A stretch of 11,703 bases of DNA. Origin: CAVOBC01 sp963693635. GTDB taxonomy: Bacteria; Pseudomonadota; Gammaproteobacteria; Pseudomonadales; Azotimanducaceae. Each line of letters opens with the position of its first letter. Position 1 is the first letter of the stretch. The position numbers and the translations under genes are program-made. The stretch lies in the NCBI GenBank assembly GCA_963693635.1, contig CAVOBC010000130.1, positions 1 through 11,703 on the forward strand, read 5' to 3'. This document shows, piece by piece, positions 6,410 to 11,703 of this stretch. A model generated the notes under the pieces. That model was not told the DNA's origin, did no database searches, and saw only the letters and a program-made list of their open reading frames with translations.

Positions 6410-6528
6410 TTTAGATGGGTAAAACTCACAGTGAGGACGGTTGGATCACGCCGCGCTGACTTCCCGCACATCGCCGGGCACGGGTGAAAACACGTCGGAG
6501 TGCTGAAAATAAAGCGGTTGTGTCGCCG

Positions 6529-6945
6529 CTACCCGACCGGCTCAAAGAGCGGTATGCACACGTCCTCATGCGCCTCCCAGGTCACTCGAACCCGCTGGCC
6601 GATCGATACATCGGTCAAAGGATCTTCGACCCCAACGACGTTGGTGAGCACCCGAAAGCCCTCATCGAGGTCCACCCAGGCGATCGCATAGGGCACGCGG
6701 TCACGAAAATAGGGATGGTAACTCTGTCGCACCACAGAGTAGGTGTAGACGGTGCCGAGACCCGCGGAAATCTTCCACGCAAGCGCGCCGTCAACGCAGC
6801 CCGTGCAGTGCTGGCGCGGGTAAAAAACGACCTTGCCGCAGCCGCCACACTGTTGGTAGCGCAGTTCCTTGTCGGCGGTCGCCTCCCAGAATGCCTGCGT
6901 GTCGAGTTCAGTCAGTCGCGGCAAGGGCCTTGTTGCTTCAGCCAT
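6529..6945 (-). CDS. Zn-ribbon/OB-fold (DUF35) acyl-CoA-associated protein
   Basis: This 138-residue protein has the DUF35 architecture: an N-terminal helix (about 12-27), a rubredoxin-like zinc ribbon with Cys33, Cys36, Cys47 and Cys50, then an OB-fold (about 58-138, including TVYTYSVVRQ and PYAIAWVDLDEG). DUF35 proteins bind acyl-CoA and act as obligate partners of thiolase-like enzymes, for example next to Ltp2 in steroid degradation. The gene starts two bases after the thiolase-like gene stop. GGGGAG inside the end of that gene serves as ribosome binding site, indicating translational coupling and a shared complex. A missing ribbon cysteine is not observed, so zinc binding should be intact. 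Confidence 0.93.
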   Translation of the reverse strand: MAEATRPLPRLTELDTQAFWEATADKELRYQQCGGCGKVVFYPRQHCTGCVDGALAWKISAGLGTVYTYSVVRQSYHPYFRDRVPYAIAWVDLDEGFRVLTNVVGVEDPLTDVSIGQRVRVTWEAHEDVCIPLFEPVG

Positions 6946-6947
6946 GA

Positions 6948-8141
6948 TCAGTCACTCCCCAGTATCACTGTGCCGCCTGAATGGCGGGAACCTAACGATC
7001 CGCCGTTGCCATGGGCAACCGCAAGTCGCGCACCGTCAACCTGTGAGGTCGACTCGCCGCGAAGCTGACGCGCCGCTTCTATCAGCAGGAAAATGCCCCG
7101 CATGCCGGGATGGTTGGATGACAGTCCACCACCATCGGTATTGAGGGCCGGGCCATCACCCCGTCGGTCAAAACGCAGACGCCCCCCTTCAACCCAACTG
7201 CCGCCCTCCCCTTTCTTGCAAAAACCAAGATCCTCAAGCAGCGTCAGCACTGTGATGCTGAAGGAATCGTAGATCATCGCGACGTCCATCTCATCGGCGC
7301 GCACGCCGGCCTCGCCGAACGCGAGCGGTGCAGATTGCGCGGCCGCACTCGTCGTAATATCACCGCCAGCAGTGGGGTATTTGGTCGCTTCACCCGTGCC
7401 CAGAATCCACACCGGCGGCTTCTTGCAGTTAGCTGCCACCTCAGGTGACGCGATGACGACCGCGCCACCACCGTCGGAAATCATGCAACACTCAAGCAGG
7501 TGCAAGGGATCTGCAATCATGCGCGAGCCGACCACGTCGTCAATCGTGGTTTCGCGGATATCCAGAAATTCAAGCGCGGTCATGGCAGCGACCGCCTCTG
7601 GATTGCGCATGGCGTGCAACCGGGTCGCCGTCGAGATCTCAGCAAGCTGCTCACTCGTGGTGCCGTAATCGTGCATGTGTCGATGCGCGACCATCGCGTA
7701 ATTCGAGATCAGCGTCATGCCGTAGAACGACTCGAGATTGTCCGCGGGGTGCATGCCAACGCCGCCGCCGCCCACACCGATCGCGGTAGAGGTTGAATGG
7801 GCGGTCGAGCCGTAGGTCAGCAGCGCGACATTCGCCTTGCCCGACGCGATATCCCGATGTGCGTGAGCGGCATGGAACTCATAGGAACTGCCACCGACGT
7901 TCGTCGTGTCGATCACCGACGGCTGGATGCCGAAGTAATCGGCAATGGTTAGCCCACCAAAGCCGCCACCCTCGCCCGCATCATAGATGGCGTCCACGTC
8001 GGACCAGTTGAGACCCGCATCCTTGAGTGCACTCGCGGCCGACGCTGCCTTGATCTGCAACGGCGACACCAGCCCTTCCACGGCGCGGGACGGATATTCA
8101 TGAATGCCGACTATCGCGGCCTGTCGATCCTTCGCTGGCAT
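6948..8141 (-). CDS. Thiolase-like lipid-transfer/aldolase family protein (Ltp type)
   Basis: The 397-residue protein has the thiolase fold in the SCP2-thiolase/Ltp subgroup, called acetyl-CoA acetyltransferase by many pipelines. Marks are AAIVGIHEYPSRAVEG near the N-terminus, TTNVGGSSYEFHAAHAHRDI (79-98), IYDSFSITVLTLLEDLGF (290-307), NHPGMRGI (343-350) and AHGNGGSLGSRHSGGTVILG (376-395). Residues 75-95, where true thiolases have the nucleophilic cysteine, contain none, and the second thiolase cysteine near CxG is replaced by HGNGG. Claisen-type thiolysis is therefore unlikely. Homologues such as Ltp2 with a DUF35 partner carry out retro-aldol cleavage of beta-hydroxyacyl-CoAs. I chose the ATG at 8141, with GGGGGT just upstream, over a GTG at 8177 that adds 12 unlike residues. 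It forms an operon with the downstream DUF35 gene. Confidence 0.88.
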   Translation of the reverse strand: MPAKDRQAAIVGIHEYPSRAVEGLVSPLQIKAASAASALKDAGLNWSDVDAIYDAGEGGGFGGLTIADYFGIQPSVIDTTNVGGSSYEFHAAHAHRDIASGKANVALLTYGSTAHSTSTAIGVGGGGVGMHPADNLESFYGMTLISNYAMVAHRHMHDYGTTSEQLAEISTATRLHAMRNPEAVAAMTALEFLDIRETTIDDVVGSRMIADPLHLLECCMISDGGGAVVIASPEVAANCKKPPVWILGTGEATKYPTAGGDITTSAAAQSAPLAFGEAGVRADEMDVAMIYDSFSITVLTLLEDLGFCKKGEGGSWVEGGRLRFDRRGDGPALNTDGGGLSSNHPGMRGIFLLIEAARQLRGESTSQVDGARLAVAHGNGGSLGSRHSGGTVILGSD

Positions 8142-8369
8142 GGAACCCCCGAAAAACCTCGATGATAACGCGACCACCGGTCACAGGCGACCGTTGCCGT
8201 GTAGCCCCTGTTCTCCTCTTCTCGACGCTACGCTCCTCGCCGCTCCTCTCCTCGCCGCAGCAGCTCTCCTCCTCGCCGCCGCGCTCCGGGTTCGCAAGAC
8301 AAACGCCCACGACTCGGACCTGCCGCCGCTACCGGCTTGGTTTGAAGGGTTAAGAAGGGTTAGAAGGGT
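8142..8369. other. Repeat-rich spacer upstream of the thiolase-like gene
   Basis: This stretch of about 230 bases between two minus-strand genes shows no credible gene. Its open frames encode Gly/Glu/Arg or Leu/Ala-rich low-complexity peptides. It contains a purine/pyrimidine-skewed block with three CTCCTCGCCGC copies and a GAAGGGTTA tandem array at the edge. It should also carry the promoter of the thiolase-DUF35 pair, but I could not place one. Confidence 0.6.
8233..8279. repeat. Pyrimidine-rich degenerate repeat, three CTCCTCGCCGC copies
   Basis: The 11-mer CTCCTCGCCGC occurs at 8233-8243, 8248-8258 and 8269-8279, with starts spaced 15 and 21 bases apart. The surrounding 8205-8292 region is strongly pyrimidine-biased on the + strand, so the transcript from the minus strand is GGAG/GAGG-rich. 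It lies in non-coding DNA about 100 bases upstream of the thiolase-like start. Confidence 0.8.
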
Positions 8370-8372
8370 TTA
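8344..8372. repeat. Tandem array of three GAAGGGTTA-type units
   Basis: GAAGGGTTAA (8344-8353), GAAGGGTTA (8354-8362) and GAAGGGTTTA (8363-8372) are adjacent near-identical units of 9-10 bases. Read on the minus strand the last unit supplies the TAA stop of the YdbT-like gene (8372-8370), so the array starts exactly at that stop and continues into the spacer. Confidence 0.88.
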
Positions 8373-9884
8373 CATCCAGGACCGGTGATCGCCGTGACTG
8401 CCCGGTGCCTCAACTTCCAGGAGACCAAAGTCCATGATCTGACGCGCGACGGTTACATCGATGAAAGGCATCCGGATCGAGCGCGAGGCAACACGCAACT
8501 TCAGGGTTGCGAGGCCGCGCCTGCGCATGAACGGTGACTGGGTGAACGACACCCCCTGCAACTTGTAGGCCTGCATCACGACGTAATCAATGCCAATGAT
8601 GCCGCCACGCCCAATGATCATCTCGCCGTCAACGGCTATGCCTTTGCGCAGCCATGTCAGATACATCAAGACCATGTGGGTCGCCCAAAGCGGCAGTGGC
8701 AGCGCTGCGAGCTTCCACTCAAGGCCCAACCCGAAACCCGCGGCAACCACGACGTACAACGTTGTCCAGACGATGGCGAGTTTTGCAAAGTAACGGATAT
8801 GACTACACGCAAAGTCGAGGTCCACCGGATTCGGGATCGGCACGACCTCCCAGGCCAGTTCATTGGCTTGCTGGCGCGTGATGGTCGGGACGAGGACCTT
8901 CTCGTCCATCATCCCGGCCTGCTTGTGGGAGAGTTGCTCAAACACGAGATTCAAACGCCCGAGTACACGGTCCAGCCAGTCTTCGCGAAAGAGGATCGTC
9001 TGCACCCTCGACTTGCGCATGTGAATCTCGTGCTTGGTCAGCAACCCGCGATGCACGGTGAACGCATCGTTCGTGCCGTAGAGATGAAAGTTGTAGTACG
9101 AGAAAATGGAACCGAGCACCGAGAGTCCCGCTACGATCAGCACAGACAAGACGAGGGCGCTCGCAAACAGCAACAGCATCATCCCCACCGATTGGCTGAA
9201 AAACTCTTCCGGGTCAATGCCAAGACTCATCACAAAAACCGGAATCTGGTCACCGCCCTGGCCAATCACCGCACCGACCCCGCCAAGGATGATCCAGGCA
9301 CGATTGTTGGTCAGCCCATGCAGGATCAGATCTGGCAACTGACGATCAATCAGCAGATCACCGGCTTCAAGCAGATCAGACGACGGCGCATCGTCTGCGA
9401 CGTCATCACGCGCCAGGTGCGCTTTGCGTTCAAGTATCTCTTTGCGAATGGCCTCTGCTTCGTCCGCCTCAAGTGCCGCGAGATAGACCTCGTCGCCGGA
9501 CGACCCGGCGCTGTCTATCTTGATGGTCACGAGACCCATCGGCCGCAGGTAAAAAGGATGCTCGAATGTGACGTTCTGGATGCGCACAAACGCGAGGTCC
9601 AGTTGTTTCTTGAAAACGATCCCCTGGCGTACCAGGACGCTGTCATCCCGCAGGGAATAGGCGAAGGTGCGGTAGTGCAGCACCGCCCACAGCACAATCG
9701 CTGCGACAATCGCGAAGAGCACGAGGCCGATAATCAACTCACCCGGCAGACGCGTGATGCCATACGCAAGCGGAATGAGCGCAAAGAAGTTGTTGACGAG
9801 GTGCCGGAGCGCGCTCGCGATGTTGTGCAGCACTGACCAGGCAGAGAGCCGCTGCCAATCGGCAAGCGTGGCGCTGCTCGTCAC
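8370..9884 (-). CDS. Membrane protein with three bacterial PH (bPH2) domains, YdbT-like
   Basis: The 504-residue protein alternates hydrophobic segments with bPH2 cores, as in Bacillus YdbT and relatives. Membrane helices are likely at about 30-45, 48-70, 195-220, 232-262, 366-388 and 394-412. PH-domain cores lie at about 76-127 (YSLRDDSVLVRQGIVFKK), 267-318 (HLYGTNDAFTVHRGLLTK) and 413-468 (MIIGRGGIIGIDYVVMQAYK). The recurring R-x-Q or K-x-Q before a hydrophobic pair (RIQNV, RVQTI, KLQGV) is the usual family signature. The family is membrane-bound and poorly characterised; ligands are not known with certainty. It begins with GTG at 9884 inside the end of the upstream YdbS-like gene (GTGA overlap), so the two are translationally coupled and probably form one complex. 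Confidence 0.92.
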   Translation of the reverse strand: MTSSATLADWQRLSAWSVLHNIASALRHLVNNFFALIPLAYGITRLPGELIIGLVLFAIVAAIVLWAVLHYRTFAYSLRDDSVLVRQGIVFKKQLDLAFVRIQNVTFEHPFYLRPMGLVTIKIDSAGSSGDEVYLAALEADEAEAIRKEILERKAHLARDDVADDAPSSDLLEAGDLLIDRQLPDLILHGLTNNRAWIILGGVGAVIGQGGDQIPVFVMSLGIDPEEFFSQSVGMMLLLFASALVLSVLIVAGLSVLGSIFSYYNFHLYGTNDAFTVHRGLLTKHEIHMRKSRVQTILFREDWLDRVLGRLNLVFEQLSHKQAGMMDEKVLVPTITRQQANELAWEVVPIPNPVDLDFACSHIRYFAKLAIVWTTLYVVVAAGFGLGLEWKLAALPLPLWATHMVLMYLTWLRKGIAVDGEMIIGRGGIIGIDYVVMQAYKLQGVSFTQSPFMRRRGLATLKLRVASRSIRMPFIDVTVARQIMDFGLLEVEAPGSHGDHRSWM

Positions 9885-10354
9885 TTACCGACCTTGTGCG
9901 CGAGCGCATGCTCGCGGAGATCTTCGGCGACCGCCAGCGGCAACCCGGGAATCGTAAATGTGGCCGATCCGCTGCCAGCACTGAACATCTTCACGCTGGC
10001 GAGCCCCGCCCGCTTCTCGATTGGCCCGCGGTTGACCTCCACATGCTGAACCCGCGCGAGCGGCTGCACCGACTGCTGCCGCCAGAAGACACCGGAGTAG
10101 TAGGTGAGGTCATGTTCGCGCACGCCGTAGCCGCGAGCCCTGGCGGCCGCATAGGCGTGACCGGTGACGACAATGCCGGCAACGATGACCGCAGCCACGA
10201 GGATCGGAAACTGGGGGTAGGGAATCGACTTGACGAAACCTATCACCGTCAGAACAACCAGCACCACCACCCAGAACAGCAGCGAGACCACCGTATTGAT
10301 GATGGCATGCCGGCTATCGACACCGTGCCGGGCAACCGTTGCGGATTCGGGCAT
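9881..10354 (-). CDS. Membrane protein with one bacterial PH (bPH2) domain, YdbS-like
   Basis: From the ATG at 10354 the product is 157 residues, matching the usual YdbS length. It has two membrane helices (about 18-40 and 48-66), then a single bPH2 core (about 76-126, YGVREHDLTYYSGVFWRQQ with ARVQHVEVNRGPIEKRAGL). YdbS and YdbT homologues usually occur as an overlapping pair, as here with a four-base overlap. An upstream in-frame TTG at 10426 would add 24 residues that look like a signal peptide. I prefer 10354 because family members begin close to the first helix and neither start has a good ribosome binding site. The gene is divergent from the methyltransferase. Confidence 0.85.
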   Translation of the reverse strand: MPESATVARHGVDSRHAIINTVVSLLFWVVVLVVLTVIGFVKSIPYPQFPILVAAVIVAGIVVTGHAYAAARARGYGVREHDLTYYSGVFWRQQSVQPLARVQHVEVNRGPIEKRAGLASVKMFSAGSGSATFTIPGLPLAVAEDLREHALAHKVGK

Positions 10355-10533
10355 GTCCGCAAGGGACACATTGAGATTGGTGAAGGCCAACAAAACACTC
10401 CAAAGGCAGCCTTTGATCTTAGCCAACGCCCGGGGATGAGAGAAGCCCCTTGCAGGATTGGACTAGAGATCCACGCTTATTATTGGACGTGACAACACAC
10501 TGTTTTGGTAAAAAGGGTATGACGGAAAGGGCT

Positions 10534-10539
10534 TATAGT
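10534..10539 (+). promoter_or_regulatory. Candidate -10 element upstream of the methyltransferase
   Basis: TATAGT at 10534-10539 differs from the sigma70 -10 consensus at one position, about 80 bases before the TTG start. The only TTG-like upstream word (10505-10510) is about 23 bases away, too far for a normal spacer, so the promoter is tentative. Confidence 0.25.
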
Positions 10540-10548
10540 AAGACGCGG

Positions 10549-10595
10549 CAATCGAACGAACACTAACAACCGACAAGCAATCGACTCCCAATCGA
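10549..10595. repeat. Three CAATCGA direct repeats upstream of the methyltransferase
   Basis: CAATCGA occurs at 10549-10555, 10578-10584 and 10589-10595, all within 70 bases of the methyltransferase start. Copies 2 and 3 are 11 bases apart, about one helical turn. They could be regulator half-sites in the leader or chance. Confidence 0.4.
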
Positions 10596-10617
10596 AGAGC
10601 AACCCGAGAGGCGATCA

Positions 10618-11436
10618 TTGGACAATCAGGCACAAATTGACTTCTGGAACGGTACGGGCGGTGACAGTTGGGCCCGGAACCAGGTGGCACTCGACGGGAT
10701 GCTGTCCCCGCTTGGCGAGGCCGGGATTCGACGTCTCGATCCCCAGTCCGGCGAGAAGGTCATCGACGTAGGCTGCGGCTGTGGCGCTTCGTCACTGCAG
10801 ATGGCCCGGCTTGGATGCGACGTCACGGGTGTCGATGTCTCAGAGCCCATGCTTGCCCTCGCCCGACGACGGGCAGACGACGAGAAGCTCCAGGCTGCTT
10901 TCACCTGCGCCGACGCCGCGACCCACGCCGCGAGCGGTTTCGATGGGCTCTTTGCGCGCTTTGGGGTCATGTTCTTCGCCGATCCGACCGCCGCTTTCGC
11001 CAATCTGCACAGCGCCCTGAAGGCAGACGGACGCTTGACCTTCGTCTGCTGGCAACCCGTTTTAAACAACCCGTGGATCGCGGAGACGATGAGCATCCTG
11101 ATACGGCATGTCGGGCCGCAAACTCCAGGCGACCCTCACGCGCCGGGGCCCTTCGCGTTTGCCGACCCGGCGCGGGTAACGCGCATTCTCGAGGAGGCCG
11201 GTTTCGGCGACATCAGTGTTGACGGGCACAATGAGGACATTCTGATGGGACCCGACACAGACACGGCCCTGCGCTTTCTCTCGGAAATTGGACCCACGTC
11301 GCGCCTGCTGGCGGAACAATCGGATGCGGTCAAAGAAGCCGTGCGAACAGAACTCGAGAAATACGCAAATGCCCATCTGACGAGTGATGGCGTGAGGATC
11401 GGCGCGTCGGTTTGGGTGGTCAGCGCCTCTGCCTAG
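10618..11436 (+). CDS. Class I SAM-dependent methyltransferase
   Basis: The 272-residue product has a Rossmann-type methyltransferase domain at about 1-145. SAM-binding motif I is VIDVGCGCGASS (48-59), the acidic residue ending strand 2 is Asp73 in GVDVS, and FDGLFARFGVMFFADP (108-123) is the motif around strand 4. The second half (about 146-272) carries an acceptor-side region with no family-specific motif I can name. The WNGTGGDSWARNQ start is typical of bacterial UbiE/Coq5-like and related small-molecule methyltransferases; the substrate is unknown. It starts at TTG 10618 with GAGAGG six bases upstream, a good ribosome binding site. No in-frame ATG precedes the conserved WNG-W start. It is divergent from the PH-domain operon. 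Confidence 0.88.
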   Translation: MDNQAQIDFWNGTGGDSWARNQVALDGMLSPLGEAGIRRLDPQSGEKVIDVGCGCGASSLQMARLGCDVTGVDVSEPMLALARRRADDEKLQAAFTCADAATHAASGFDGLFARFGVMFFADPTAAFANLHSALKADGRLTFVCWQPVLNNPWIAETMSILIRHVGPQTPGDPHAPGPFAFADPARVTRILEEAGFGDISVDGHNEDILMGPDTDTALRFLSEIGPTSRLLAEQSDAVKEAVRTELEKYANAHLTSDGVRIGASVWVVSASA

Positions 11437-11451
11437 TCGGTGCTGACCCGA

Positions 11452-11479
11452 TTGACTCTGTCGGTCCGGGGCATAGACT
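11452..11479 (+). promoter_or_regulatory. Candidate sigma70 promoter before the last gene
   Basis: TTGACT (11452-11457) and TAGACT (11474-11479) match five and four of six consensus positions, separated by 16 bases. The pair lies just after the methyltransferase stop and about 85 bases before the ATG at 11565, so that gene may be transcribed independently. Confidence 0.45.
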
Positions 11480-11564
11480 GCGAGCAAAACCACCATGCGG
11501 TTGGCCGCCGCCGGACGCACAAAGACGACGAACAAACTGAAGCAAGCAACCGGGAAAATAACGC

Positions 11565-11703
11565 ATGACTGGCGTCGCCGAGACCAAAAGCACACGAATC
11601 CAAAACGAATCGCACGCTGCGAGACAAGCCTATTTCGAGCAGGGCCAGAAGCGCGCATTAGCGCTCGGCAATCGCGGCCCGCTACGCTTCAATGCGGACG
11701 GAT
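11565..11703 (+). CDS. Partial CDS cut by the window edge, possible phytanoyl-CoA dioxygenase-like
   Basis: An open frame runs from the ATG at 11565 through the last base with no stop, giving about 46 residues. They include AARQAYFEQGQKRALALGN (18-36) followed by RGPLRFNADG (37-46). The segment RGPLRF-x-ADG resembles the N-terminus of some phytanoyl-CoA dioxygenase (PhyH)-family proteins as I remember them; the catalytic His-x-Asp and His lie beyond the window, so the identity is tentative. Codon use is consistent with coding DNA. A weak GGGA lies nine bases before the ATG, and a promoter candidate sits at 11452-11479. Confidence 0.5.
   Translation, partial: MTGVAETKSTRIQNESHAARQAYFEQGQKRALALGNRGPLRFNADG

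Noticed and set aside
8178..8193. CGGTC/GACCG inverted repeat upstream of the thiolase-like gene
   Set aside because: Only five base pairs with a six-base loop and no T-tract; not distinguishable from chance.
8098..8310. Gly/Glu/Arg-rich open frame on the minus strand with GEERSGEERS repeats
   Set aside because: The pattern is produced by the purine-rich repeat block and overlaps the start of the thiolase-like gene; no domain or ribosome binding site.
8676..9836. Long + strand open frame of 386 residues antisense to the YdbT-like gene
   Set aside because: It is a mirror frame of a well-supported membrane protein in high-GC DNA and is rich in His, Arg and Gln with no recognisable fold.

Overview
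The window looks like high-GC DNA from a Gram-negative bacterium, most likely a Pseudomonadota (possibly a free-living gammaproteobacterium). An LpxA-type acyltransferase, a TonB-like C-terminal domain on an exported TPR protein, an adrenodoxin-type [2Fe-2S] ferredoxin and a two-gene bacterial PH-domain operon support this. The taxonomic placement is inference. I see no tRNA, rRNA, CRISPR array, insertion sequence or phage gene.

Layout. Bases 1-286 are non-coding and hold two decamer tandem repeats. On the + strand follow an FAD-linked oxidase of the alkyl-DHAP synthase/VAO class (287-1891), an exported TPR/TonB-C protein (1902-2996) and an unrecognised 95-residue protein (3096-3383). The last converges with a minus-strand ferredoxin (3387-3731). 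Divergent from the ferredoxin is a PHP-domain metallo-hydrolase (3843-4472), followed by two adjacent MaoC/hotdog proteins (4571-5029 and 5085-5501). A strong bidirectional terminator at 5515-5547 closes this block.

Everything from about 5.6 to 10.4 kb is on the minus strand. Read in transcription order it holds a YdbS-like plus YdbT-like PH-domain membrane pair (10354-8370), a repeat-rich spacer, a thiolase-like protein and its DUF35 zinc-ribbon/OB-fold partner (8141-6529), and an LpxA homologue (6409-5636). The rightmost part returns to the + strand with a SAM-dependent methyltransferase (10618-11436), a candidate sigma70 promoter, and the truncated start of another gene (11565 to the edge).

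Theme. Several genes belong to acyl-CoA or lipid chemistry: two hotdog (hydratase-fold) subunits, a thiolase-like/DUF35 pair of the Ltp-aldolase type, an LpxA-like acyltransferase and an AGPS-like flavoprotein. The set of MaoC, MaoC, Ltp-like thiolase and DUF35 proteins resembles the parts used to remove short side chains from steroid-like or branched acyl-CoAs, but here they sit in two convergent blocks. Three residue-level oddities stand out. The second MaoC protein has lost the Asp and His of the hydratase motif. The thiolase-like protein has no nucleophile cysteine. The LpxA homologue has Val where E. coli LpxA has His160. Short tandem repeats recur in several intergenic spacers. I did not find convincing evidence for a wholly new defence or mobile system.
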